A stretch of 5,887 bases of DNA from JAUXIQ01 sp030620925 [NCBI: Nitrospinota bacterium] (GCA_030620925.1 JAUXIQ010000148.1:1-5887), one strand, 5' to 3'. Shown: positions 1-5,767, counted from the stretch's first letter. Notes: generated from the letters alone by a model not told the origin. Made by a program: numbers and translations.

Positions 1-809
1 GACTGAGGTTCAGGAAAAGGATAGGTCTGCTGGGTTCCGCCGTTTGCGACCATCCAAATATAAGATACATCTTCGAGGGAATAAACGAGATGGGGGGAGA
101 GGTCTCCACATCGTCGCTGCAGATAGACAGCATAGACGAAGAGTTGGTGCCTCTTCTGTTGAAAGGAGGGAGAAAGTCTCTCACCCTGGCCCCAGAAGCG
201 GGAACGGAAAGGCTGCGCAGGCTGGTCCGCAAGGGCATTGAGGACGAAAAAATACTCGAGACAGTCCGGTTGCTGTTCGCCGGTGGTCTGCTCAATCTCA
301 GGCTGTACTTTCAGGTGGGGCTTCCCACGGAGACCGGCGAGGATGTGGAAGCCATCATCTCGATGGCCAAAAGAATCAAGCATGTTATGGTATCCACCGC
401 TGAGAAAACGGACCGCCTGGGTGACATAACACTCAGCATATCTCCCTTCGTTCCCAAACCGGGAACCCCCTTCCAATGGGAGGCCATGGACGACATCCGC
501 TCCCTGGATGGCAAGATAAAGCATATAAAAGGAACACTGGCGGGGGAAAGCAACGTCAATGTTATCAACGATCTGCCGAAATATTCTTACATACAGGGGA
601 TACTGGCCAGGGGTGATAGGAAGGTGGGGGAACTGCTCTCGAAAACACTGGAGTGCAAGGGCGACTGGATGGCCGCCCTCAAAATGATTAACCTCAATCC
701 CGATTTCTACGTGTGCAGGAAGCGCGACGGCGACGAAACCTTTCCCTGGGATCACATAAATACCGGCCTGCCGAAAGATCACCTGAGAAACATCCACAAA
801 CCCGACTAG
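1..809 (+). CDS. Radical SAM protein, B12-binding-type family, 5'-truncated (C-terminal 268 residues)
   Basis: The frame is open from base 3 to the TAG at 807-809, so the start lies upstream of the window. The visible part is the second half of a radical SAM TIM-barrel and its C-terminal extension. Near visible residues 69-78 is the segment LTLAPEAGTERLRR, followed about 35 residues later by LRLYFQVGLPTET; both are hallmarks of the YgiQ/TIGR03960-like radical SAM proteins that often carry an N-terminal cobalamin-binding domain. Near the C-terminus, FPWDHINTG resembles the LPWDHI element of that family. The CxxxCxxC cluster motif and any B12 domain would be upstream and cannot be seen, so whether this copy is catalytically intact is unknown. 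Substrate is unknown; the family is poorly characterised. The ATG at 90 is internal and not the start. pgeF follows after 20 nt, suggesting co-transcription. Confidence 0.88.
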   Translation, partial: LRFRKRIGLLGSAVCDHPNIRYIFEGINEMGGEVSTSSLQIDSIDEELVPLLLKGGRKSLTLAPEAGTERLRRLVRKGIEDEKILETVRLLFAGGLLNLRLYFQVGLPTETGEDVEAIISMAKRIKHVMVSTAEKTDRLGDITLSISPFVPKPGTPFQWEAMDDIRSLDGKIKHIKGTLAGESNVNVINDLPKYSYIQGILARGDRKVGELLSKTLECKGDWMAALKMINLNPDFYVCRKRDGDETFPWDHINTGLPKDHLRNIHKPD

Positions 810-829
810 CGAACGGAAGACCGAGAGCG

Positions 830-1609
830 ATGCACGACCAGTATAAGATAAACGATGCCGGAGACGTAGCCTACATCACACTGAATACCCTGGAAGATTT
901 GCAGGGCATCCGCCACGGTTTCAGCGTAAAGGAGAATGAAAAAAAATCGGACGCCGAACCCCTCAACTTCGTCTCACCTCTGGACCGCAGGCGGTTCATG
1001 AAAGAACTGGGGCTCCCCTCCACCGATCCGGCAATGGTGCGCCAGATACACAGCGACCGCGTACTCACCATCGACAAAGATACAGACCCCTCCCTGCTCA
1101 ATAAATCTATCAAAGCGGACGCCATGATCACCAGAGTCAAGGGGATTCCCATGGCCCTCCTTACAGCGGACTGCCTGCCGCTTCTGCTGGTTAACCGGGA
1201 AGCAGGGGCGGCAGGGATAGCGCACGCTGGACGAAGGGGCACCCGGCAGGGTATAGCGGCAAAGACCGTGCAAACTATGCGGGAGGAGTTCGGCGCCCGC
1301 CCTGAAAGCACTCTGGCGGCATTCGGGCCCGCAATAGGGCCCTGCTGCTACGAGGTGGGAGGAGATGTCGCCGATGGGTTCAGCAGGAAATACGAGTGGT
1401 GGGAAAAGATTCTGAAACCGGGAAGAGACGGCAGGTTTTATCTCGACCTTTTCCTCGCCAACAGGATACAGCTAATGGAAGCAGGTATTGAAGAGGGGAA
1501 TATTATTGAACCGGGGCTGTGCACTTCCTGCCAGAGCTCCCTCCTCTATTCTTATCGCGGGGAGGGGGGAATAAAAGGACATATCCTGAGTTTCATCATG
1601 CTCGATTGA
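830..1609 (+). CDS. pgeF: Peptidoglycan editing factor PgeF (YfiH/YlmD, multicopper-polyphenol-oxidase-fold family)
   Basis: This 259-residue protein matches the usual length of the YfiH/DUF152 family, once called laccase-like. In E. coli it is reported to prevent wrong amino acids such as serine being built into the peptidoglycan stem peptide; homologues also show purine nucleosidase activity. Family motifs are RHGFS (28-32), RQIHSDRV (71-78), LTADCLPLLL (111-120), IAHAG (130-134), FGPAIGPCCYEV (165-176) and a C-terminal SYRGEGG (241-247). The expected metal ligands His74, Cys115 and His132 are all present. One oddity: the normally conserved Trp in HAGWRG is Arg135 here. I chose ATG 830 because it lies just after the upstream stop and places RHGFS at the usual distance; an in-frame ATG at 713 would overlap the radical SAM gene by about 97 bases. 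A modest GGAAGA at 815-820 could serve as ribosome binding site. Likely cytoplasmic. Confidence 0.93.
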   Translation: MHDQYKINDAGDVAYITLNTLEDLQGIRHGFSVKENEKKSDAEPLNFVSPLDRRRFMKELGLPSTDPAMVRQIHSDRVLTIDKDTDPSLLNKSIKADAMITRVKGIPMALLTADCLPLLLVNREAGAAGIAHAGRRGTRQGIAAKTVQTMREEFGARPESTLAAFGPAIGPCCYEVGGDVADGFSRKYEWWEKILKPGRDGRFYLDLFLANRIQLMEAGIEEGNIIEPGLCTSCQSSLLYSYRGEGGIKGHILSFIMLD

Positions 1610-1610
1610 C

Positions 1611-1622
1611 GGATATATATCC
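1611..1622. repeat. 12-bp perfect palindrome just after pgeF
   Basis: GGATATATATCC is its own reverse complement and begins two bases after the pgeF stop. Flanking CGAT (1603-1606) and ATCG (1624-1627) are also complementary, so the symmetry extends with a small asymmetric internal loop. It may be a protein-binding site or a weak RNA hairpin; no function can be assigned from sequence alone. Confidence 0.45.
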
Positions 1623-1686
1623 CATCGGTGGAAACGAACCGCATTTACGAGGCTTAAACTCCCAGCAGCTGTCTATCGGCTTATCA

Positions 1687-1713
1687 GGGCGCTTTCACGG
1701 CGTGAGCCCGCCC
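1687..1713 (+). other. Symmetric GC-rich stem-loop in the pgeF-yggS gap
   Basis: The 27 nt fold as GGGCG, two unpaired bases, TTCAC, loop GGC, GTGAG, two unpaired bases, CGCCC: two 5-bp helices (one T-G wobble) around a 2x2 internal loop. It is enclosed by TAAACT (1655-1660) pairing with AGTTTA (1715-1720). It could end the pgeF transcript or be part of a leader before yggS. No uninterrupted T-tract follows (the next bases are AGTTTAGTCTTG), so an intrinsic terminator is not well supported. The rest of the 1610-1779 gap holds no convincing coding sequence. Confidence 0.5.
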
Positions 1714-1758
1714 CAGTTTAGTCTTGTCTGAGTTGGGCAAAACTGTTACTATCTTTCT

Positions 1759-1764
1759 TATAAC
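1759..1764 (+). promoter_or_regulatory. Possible -10 element before yggS
   Basis: TATAAC matches the sigma-70 -10 consensus at five of six bases and ends 15 nt before the yggS ATG. A poor -35 candidate, TTGGGC at 1733-1738, would need a long 20-nt spacer. If real, transcription would begin about 8-9 nt before the start codon, giving a near-leaderless message, which fits the missing Shine-Dalgarno site. Confidence 0.25.
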
Positions 1765-1779
1765 ATAGAATCGCGAACC

Positions 1780-2478
1780 ATGCCTGTGACAGAAATAGAG
1801 AAAAACCTTAAGGAAGTCAGAGAACGGATGGCCAGGGCCGCGGAACGCGCGGCGAGGGACCCGGCCGAAGTTGAGTTGGTGGCCGTCACCAAAACCTTAG
1901 ACGTACCTACGATCCGTGAAGCCATTCAGGCCGGCCATAGGCTCTTCGGGGAGAACAGAGTCCAGGAAGCCAGGGGTAAAATAGAGGCGCTGGGCGAAGA
2001 AGCCCGGTGGCACATGGTGGGCCATCTACAGACGAACAAAGCCAAGGAGGCTATAAGGCTTTTCGAGCTAATCCATTCCGTGGACAGTCTGCGGCTCGCC
2101 GAAGAGCTCGACAAGCGCTGCCGGCAGGAGGGGACCACCATGGATATACTGGTGCAGGTAAATATCTCCGGCGAGCAGACCAAACACGGCGCAGAGGCTG
2201 CAGAGGTTATAGACCTGGTGGAGAAGATTTCGGCTCTGCAGTACTTGAAAATAAATGGGCTAATGTCTATTCCGTCCTTCTCCCCCGTGCCGGACCACTC
2301 ACGCCCCTACTTCCGCCAACTCAGAGAAATAAGCAGGAAAATCGCCGATATGGGGATTGAGGGGGTCTCCATGGAAGTACTCTCCATGGGCATGACCGGC
2401 GACTTCGAGGTGGCCGTAGAGGAGGGGGCTACCATGGTGCGCGTGGGGACCGCCATTTTCGGTCCCAGGGGAAATTGA
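1780..2478 (+). CDS. yggS: YggS/PLPBP family pyridoxal-phosphate homeostasis protein
   Basis: A 232-residue single-domain PLP-binding protein with the alanine-racemase-like TIM-barrel fold, the usual length for the family (E. coli YggS, B. subtilis YlmE). The family has no established catalytic activity and helps balance free PLP and amino-acid pools. Visible motifs are VAVTKT with the PLP-binding Lys38, FGENRVQEA (56-64), WHMVGHLQTNK (77-87), VDSLRLAEELD (101-111), VQVNIS (126-131), GLMSIPS (160-166), and SMGMTGDFEVAVEEGATMVR (212-231) binding the phosphate. ATG 1780 is the first possible start: the codons back to an in-frame TGA at 1729-1731 include no ATG, GTG or TTG. No Shine-Dalgarno site is visible before it. 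proC follows 31 nt downstream, a pairing seen in many bacteria. Confidence 0.96.
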   Translation: MPVTEIEKNLKEVRERMARAAERAARDPAEVELVAVTKTLDVPTIREAIQAGHRLFGENRVQEARGKIEALGEEARWHMVGHLQTNKAKEAIRLFELIHSVDSLRLAEELDKRCRQEGTTMDILVQVNISGEQTKHGAEAAEVIDLVEKISALQYLKINGLMSIPSFSPVPDHSRPYFRQLREISRKIADMGIEGVSMEVLSMGMTGDFEVAVEEGATMVRVGTAIFGPRGN

Positions 2479-2498
2479 CCGCACCACATATTTTTTAC

Positions 2499-2503
2499 GG
2501 AGA
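2499..2503 (+). promoter_or_regulatory. Ribosome binding site of proC (supports TTG start)
   Basis: GGAGA lies 6 nt before TTG 2510. It decides for the TTG start, because the Rossmann-fold strand begins only six residues into the protein and leaves no room for a later start. Confidence 0.7.
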
Positions 2504-2509
2504 AATAGA

Positions 2510-3325
2510 TTGATCAAAGGCAAGAAGATAGCTTTCATCGGGGCGGGTAATATGGGGCAGGCGCTGATCCGCGGTATCCTGAGCGCTTCCCTGGTCGATC
2601 CGGGAAATATAACCGCCGCCGATACGGATGCCGAGAAGCTGCAGCAGCTCAACAAGGAGTATGGAATAGCCACCACGCAGGATAACTCCGATGCGGTATC
2701 CTCTTCCGAGGTGATCGTCCTCTCGGTAAAGCCGCAGGTTATGGAGTCAGTCTTGCGCGGCGTCTCCCCTGTAGTCGACGACTCGAAGCTCGTCCTCTCA
2801 ATAGCTGCAGGGACCACCATAGAATCTATAAAATCGCAACTCAAAAACGGACCCAGGATCATCAGGATCATGCCGAATACACCCGCCCTGGTGGGGGAAG
2901 GCGCGGCGGCACTGGCCCCGGGCGGCAACGCTACTGAAGAAGACGTAAATCTCGCCCTGGAAGTATTTTCCTCGGTGGGAAGGGCTATAATAGTTGAAGA
3001 AAAGATGATGGACGCTATCACGGGGCTCAGCGGCAGCGGCCCGGCCTATGTATTCCTTTTCATAGAGGCGCTTTCCGACGGGGGCGTAAAGATGGGGCTG
3101 CCCAGGGACGTCTCACTTCTGCTAGCCGCCCAGACGGTCCTGGGAGCGGCTCGCATGGTGCTGGAATTGGGCAAGCATCCGGGGGAGCTCAAAGACATGG
3201 TTACCTCCCCGGGGGGCACCACCATTGAAGGGGTTCACGCCCTGGAGCATGGAGCACTGCGATCAATCACCATTGATGCGGTAGAAGCCGCCACGCTGCG
3301 CTCGCAGGAATTGGGGAAGGCTTAA
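2510..3325 (+). CDS. proC: Pyrroline-5-carboxylate reductase
   Basis: This enzyme reduces 1-pyrroline-5-carboxylate to L-proline with NAD(P)H, the last step of proline synthesis, in the cytoplasm. The 271 residues match the family length. The N-terminal Rossmann domain opens with IAFIGAGNMGQAL (7-19), the dinucleotide-binding glycine loop, followed by SVKP (72-75) and MPNTP (121-125). The C-terminal all-helical dimerisation and substrate domain has GLSGSGPAYVF (162-172) and the signature KDMVTSPGGTTIEG (228-241). All expected motifs are intact and there is no frameshift. The start is TTG behind a good GGAG site. It sits between yggS and yggT, where firmicutes and actinobacteria usually have sepF. 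The gap to yggT is 32 nt. Confidence 0.97.
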   Translation: MIKGKKIAFIGAGNMGQALIRGILSASLVDPGNITAADTDAEKLQQLNKEYGIATTQDNSDAVSSSEVIVLSVKPQVMESVLRGVSPVVDDSKLVLSIAAGTTIESIKSQLKNGPRIIRIMPNTPALVGEGAAALAPGGNATEEDVNLALEVFSSVGRAIIVEEKMMDAITGLSGSGPAYVFLFIEALSDGGVKMGLPRDVSLLLAAQTVLGAARMVLELGKHPGELKDMVTSPGGTTIEGVHALEHGALRSITIDAVEAATLRSQELGKA

Positions 3326-3344
3326 AGAAAGGAATACTCCTTAA

Positions 3345-3351
3345 GAGGGAG
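3345..3351 (+). promoter_or_regulatory. Ribosome binding site of yggT (supports TTG start)
   Basis: The purine-rich GAGGGAG lies 6 nt before TTG 3358. No ATG or GTG occurs in frame near the N-terminus, and the first membrane helix begins a few residues after the TTG, so TTG is the best start. Confidence 0.6.
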
Positions 3352-3357
3352 ACGACA

Positions 3358-3660
3358 TTGTTCGTCTTGGGCAACTTTATCGGGGCCATCTCCAGCGTTT
3401 TGAATTTTGTGCTGACACTGTATATATTTCTCATTATCTGCAGGGCAATAGTATCATGGATTAATCTCAACCCATACCACTCGCTGGTAGAGGTTCTGCA
3501 TAAAATTACCGAACCTGTACTGGCGCCTGTAAGAAGGAGGATAAACTTACGCTTGCCTATAGATATATCTCCCATAGTGGTTATAGTAATTATAATTTTT
3601 CTTCAGGGTTTCGTAGTCAGTTCACTGAGAGATCTCTCGGAGAGGCTCAGGATTCCCTGA
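3358..3660 (+). CDS. yggT: YggT/YlmG family integral membrane protein
   Basis: A 100-residue membrane protein with two predicted helices, at about residues 7-30 and 70-92, joined by a basic amphipathic loop. This is the single-repeat form of the family; some proteobacterial YggT proteins carry two repeats. Recognisable features are RAIVSWINLNPYH (29-41), TEPVLAPVRR (51-60) and PIDISPIVVIVIIIFL (67-82). The molecular function is not settled; homologues are linked to division-site, osmotic-stress or thylakoid nucleoid functions and lie beside divIVA or sepF in many genomes. The neighbourhood here, directly before divIVA, agrees with a membrane-associated role in division or growth. The start codon is TTG. 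Confidence 0.93.
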   Translation: MFVLGNFIGAISSVLNFVLTLYIFLIICRAIVSWINLNPYHSLVEVLHKITEPVLAPVRRRINLRLPIDISPIVVIVIIIFLQGFVVSSLRDLSERLRIP

Positions 3661-3729
3661 TGAATTGGGCACCAAGTGAGGGGAAAAAACTGGTCAGGGG
3701 CGGCCACCACGCACGGCGTAAAAAGGAGC

Positions 3730-3736
3730 GGAGGTG
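3730..3736 (+). promoter_or_regulatory. Strong Shine-Dalgarno site of divIVA
   Basis: GGAGGTG is fully complementary to the usual 16S rRNA tail and lies 5 nt before ATG 3742. It decides the start against the in-frame GTG at 3676. A second GGAG lies at 3725-3728. This is the strongest ribosome binding site in the window, which suggests high expression. Confidence 0.85.
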
Positions 3737-3741
3737 AAAAA

Positions 3742-4215
3742 ATGAGAATTACTCCCCTGGATTTCCGGCAGAAAGAGTTTAAAAAGTCTTTCAGTGGTTA
3801 CAATATGAATGAGGTGCAGGATTTCCTCCTGGAGTTCGCCTCTGAATATGAGAACCTGATCAACGAGTTCAATATTATAAAAGAGGAAAAAGAGCAGCTT
3901 CTGACGGAACTCAACAACTATCGCGCCTTCGACCAGAAGCTGAAAGAGACCCTGCTTGCCGCTCAGCAGATGAGCGAAGACCTCAAGGTGGCCGCAGACA
4001 GGGAAGCCCAGCTGGTCATAAAGGACGCCAAGCTCCAGGCTGAAGAGATTAATCGCAAAACCCACACGACCATTGAAAAGCTGGAGAAAGAAATAGAGGA
4101 CCTCAAAAGCCTTAAGAAAACTTTCAAGACCCAGCTGACGTCTCTTGTGGAGAGCCATCTGAAAATGATGGAAAACAGCGCTCCTGAAGAAGTAGAGCAG
4201 GAAGAGCGCGAATAA
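3742..4215 (+). CDS. divIVA: DivIVA domain protein
   Basis: A 157-residue coiled-coil protein of the DivIVA/Wag31/GpsB superfamily, which recognises curved membrane at poles or septa and recruits partners. The N-terminal lipid-binding domain reads MRITPLDFRQKEF, then SFSGYNMNEVQDFL (16-29). Residues from about 35 to 70 and 95 to 135 are charged heptad-like coiled coil, including LLAAQQMSEDL and AKLQAEEI typical of the family. A conserved-looking QLTSLVESHLKMME (about 131-144) is followed by a very acidic tail. Residue 17 is the membrane-inserting Phe known from B. subtilis, but the next residue, normally Arg or Lys, is Ser. Cytoplasmic and peripheral to the inner membrane. In organisms without polar growth its role is undefined. 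It lies downstream of yggT, a common pairing. Confidence 0.94.
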   Translation: MRITPLDFRQKEFKKSFSGYNMNEVQDFLLEFASEYENLINEFNIIKEEKEQLLTELNNYRAFDQKLKETLLAAQQMSEDLKVAADREAQLVIKDAKLQAEEINRKTHTTIEKLEKEIEDLKSLKKTFKTQLTSLVESHLKMMENSAPEEVEQEERE

Positions 4216-4239
4216 TTCCAATCGGCGAAAAAGAACAAT

Positions 4240-4246
4240 TATAGAT
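4240..4246 (+). promoter_or_regulatory. Possible -10 element before the DUF167 gene
   Basis: TATAGAT ends 13 nt before ATG 4260. A weak -35 candidate, TTCCAA at 4216-4221, is 18 nt upstream. There is no Shine-Dalgarno site between it and the ATG. The arrangement parallels the one before yggS. It may equally be chance AT-richness. Confidence 0.2.
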
Positions 4247-4259
4247 AGCTCATATATCC

Positions 4260-4556
4260 ATGCTGGACACGAAGAAGGTTCCGGGAGGGATCAAATTCAG
4301 GGTAAGGGTGCAGCCGAGGGCCTCGCGGGCGGAAATATCCCGGGTGGAAGAGGGTGCCCTCAAGCTTAAGCTCACAGCCCCTCCACTGAAAGGCGCGGCA
4401 AATGAGCAGTGCTTGAAACTGCTGTCGAAAGCTCTGGGCGTTAGCAGGTCGGACCTTTCAATAACCGGCGGGGATAAATCCCGGAGCAAATGGATAGAAG
4501 TTAAAGGCCTGGACGAATCGTCCCTGAAACGATTAATCGCTCGAATAACAGAATAA
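4260..4556 (+). CDS. yggU: DUF167 family protein (YggU-like)
   Basis: A 98-residue small protein of the conserved DUF167/YggU family, whose biochemical role is unknown although structures exist for the E. coli and archaeal members. Motifs are VRVQPRASR (15-23), [19 protein letters not shown] (34-52), [19 protein letters not shown] (59-77) and the closing strand WIEVKG (78-83). The protein is full length with no insertion. ATG 4260 is the first possible start because an in-frame TAG lies at 4242-4244. No Shine-Dalgarno site is visible. It follows divIVA by 44 nt, as in several deltaproteobacterial genomes, and precedes mtnA by 44 nt. Likely soluble and cytoplasmic. Confidence 0.92.
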   Translation: MLDTKKVPGGIKFRVRVQPRASRAEISRVEEGALKLKLTAPPLKGAANEQCLKLLSKALGVSRSDLSITGGDKSRSKWIEVKGLDESSLKRLIARITE

Positions 4557-4589
4557 ATACCCCCCTTATCCATCTTCTCCCGCAACAGC

Positions 4590-4595
4590 AGGAAG
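4590..4595 (+). promoter_or_regulatory. Ribosome binding site of mtnA
   Basis: AGGAAG lies 5 nt before ATG 4601, a good position that supports this start. Confidence 0.6.
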
Positions 4596-4600
4596 ACAAA

Positions 4601-5668
4601 ATGATCAAACCCATACAGTTCCTGGATAGCGGCGTGCTCCTCCTGGATCAGACCAGGCTACCGGGCGAAGAAGTCTACGTAGATATCAAAGACCACCTGG
4701 CAATGGCCGAAGCCATAAAATCCATGGTGGTGCGCGGTGCTCCCGCCATAGGAGTGGCCGCCGCAGGAGGCATATCCCTTGGCGCCGCCGCAATAAGAGC
4801 CGACAGCTTCGAAGCGTTTTACAGTGAGCTGGAAGAAATCTGCGCGATAATGGGGAACACCCGGCCCACCGCAGTCAACCTTTTCTGGGCCATAGAGCGC
4901 ATGAAAAGGGTCGCTGCTGAGAACCGCTCGCTGGAAGTGGACAAGATAAAAAAGCTCCTGGAAGCCGAGGCCAGGCGGATGCTGGAAGAAGACATCCAGC
5001 ACAATAAAGACATGGGGGCTTTTGGCCAAGGGTTCATCTCGGACGGGGATACCGTTCTCACCCACTGCAACGCCGGCGCCCTGGCCACTGCGGGTTTCGG
5101 CACCGCCCTGGGGGTGATCAGGGCCGCGCATCTGAAGGGGAAGCGCGTAAAAGTCATAGCCGATGAAACGCGCCCGTTCCTCCAGGGAGCCAGGCTCACT
5201 GCCTGGGAGCTGGACACGGACGGCATCCAGGTAACCGTCATTTCAGACAACATGGCCGGTTATTGCATGAGCAAGGGAATGGTGAACCTGGTTCTCGTAG
5301 GGGCGGACAGAATAGCCGCCAACGGGGATGTGGCAAACAAAATCGGAACCTATCCCCTCGCCCTGCTGGCCAAAGAACACGGCCTCCCTTTTTACGTCGC
5401 CGCCCCCACCTCCACGCTCGACCTGTCCACCACCACAGGTGACGATATACCCATCGAAGAGAGAGACCGAACCGAGATCACCCACTTTCAGGGACAGCTT
5501 GTGACTCCCGAAGGCGTCGATGTCTTCAATCCCGCTTTCGACGTAACCCCCAACCATCTGGTGCACGCCATCATAACCGAAAGGGGCGTGGCCAAAGCGC
5601 CCTACGAGAAGAGCCTGCAGAAAATATCGATCGAGGACCGAAAGGAAGCGACCACAAAGAGCAACTGA
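4601..5668 (+). CDS. mtnA: S-methyl-5-thioribose-1-phosphate isomerase
   Basis: This enzyme converts 5-methylthioribose 1-phosphate to 5-methylthioribulose 1-phosphate in methionine salvage. Some homologues also isomerise 5-deoxyribose 1-phosphate, derived from the radical SAM by-product 5'-deoxyadenosine. The 355 residues are typical of bacterial MtnA and of the eIF-2B alpha/beta/delta-like fold. Visible signatures are [16 protein letters not shown] (42-57), [12 protein letters not shown] (86-97), [11 protein letters not shown] (153-163) with the catalytic Cys156, [18 protein letters not shown] (187-204), SDNMAG (215-220), [18 protein letters not shown] (233-250) with the catalytic Asp236, and [20 protein letters not shown] (305-324). 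This separates it from ribose-1,5-bisphosphate isomerase and eIF-2B paralogues. No other methionine-salvage gene lies in the window. Confidence 0.96.
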   Translation: MIKPIQFLDSGVLLLDQTRLPGEEVYVDIKDHLAMAEAIKSMVVRGAPAIGVAAAGGISLGAAAIRADSFEAFYSELEEICAIMGNTRPTAVNLFWAIERMKRVAAENRSLEVDKIKKLLEAEARRMLEEDIQHNKDMGAFGQGFISDGDTVLTHCNAGALATAGFGTALGVIRAAHLKGKRVKVIADETRPFLQGARLTAWELDTDGIQVTVISDNMAGYCMSKGMVNLVLVGADRIAANGDVANKIGTYPLALLAKEHGLPFYVAAPTSTLDLSTTTGDDIPIEERDRTEITHFQGQLVTPEGVDVFNPAFDVTPNHLVHAIITERGVAKAPYEKSLQKISIEDRKEATTKSN

Positions 5669-5723
5669 TCGCCGGAAGTCTATTCCCCCTGAATCTTATG
5701 GACATATGAGACTCCCCCTTGTA

Positions 5724-5755
5724 AAATAGTCACCATTGGCACCAAATAGACACCA
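5724..5755 (+). repeat. Direct repeat of 12 bp, 20-bp period, before tRNA-Val
   Basis: AAATAGTCACCA (5724-5735) recurs with one mismatch as AAATAGACACCA (5744-5755). The centre-to-centre distance is exactly 20 bp, close to two helical turns, and a third CACCA lies between them at 5740-5744. This could be a tandem operator or chance. The remainder of the 5669-5811 gap contains two CCCCCT tracts (5685-5690 and 5714-5719) and no credible gene or intrinsic terminator. Confidence 0.45.
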
Positions 5756-5767
5756 GATGAATATAAA
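5736..5767 (+). promoter_or_regulatory. Possible sigma-70-type promoter for tRNA-Val
   Basis: TTGGCA (5736-5741) and TATAAA (5762-5767) each match the -35 and -10 consensus at five of six positions, but the 20-nt spacer is longer than the usual 16-18. The start site would be about 38 nt before the tRNA, a normal leader for RNase P processing. The direct repeat overlaps the -35 region and spacer. Confidence 0.3.

Noticed and set aside
713-829. In-frame upstream ATG extension of pgeF
   Set aside because: It would overlap the radical SAM gene by about 97 bases, and the added residues are basic, low-complexity and absent from the family; ATG 830 fits the known N-terminus.
871-1311. Antisense open frame of 146 codons within pgeF
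   Set aside because: Covers conserved pgeF motifs on the other strand and has no domain or start signal of its own.
2460-2496. Hairpin CGGTC/GACCG followed by six T residues, a possible terminator after yggS
   Set aside because: Only 5 bp with a 12-nt loop and a 9-nt gap before the T run; proC follows closely, so termination here is unlikely.
2299-3021. Antisense open frame of 240 codons across yggS and proC
   Set aside because: It runs opposite two clearly conserved genes, its translation is Ser/Thr-rich without a recognisable domain, and there is no promoter or start signal.
3329-3342. Small hairpin AAGGA-ATAC-TCCTT between proC and yggT
   Set aside because: A 5-bp AT-containing stem with no T-tract; too weak to call, although it lies just upstream of the yggT ribosome site.
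3676-3741. GTG start adding 22 residues to DivIVA
   Set aside because: The family begins with a short M-x-x-TP segment, and a full-consensus GGAGGTG lies just before ATG 3742.
3694-4221. Antisense open frame of 175 codons over divIVA
   Set aside because: A Leu/Phe-rich mirror of the coiled-coil codons GAG/AAG/GAA; a codon-bias shadow.
4250-4585. Antisense open frame of 111 codons over the DUF167 gene
   Set aside because: Mirror of a well-conserved gene; no independent evidence for coding.
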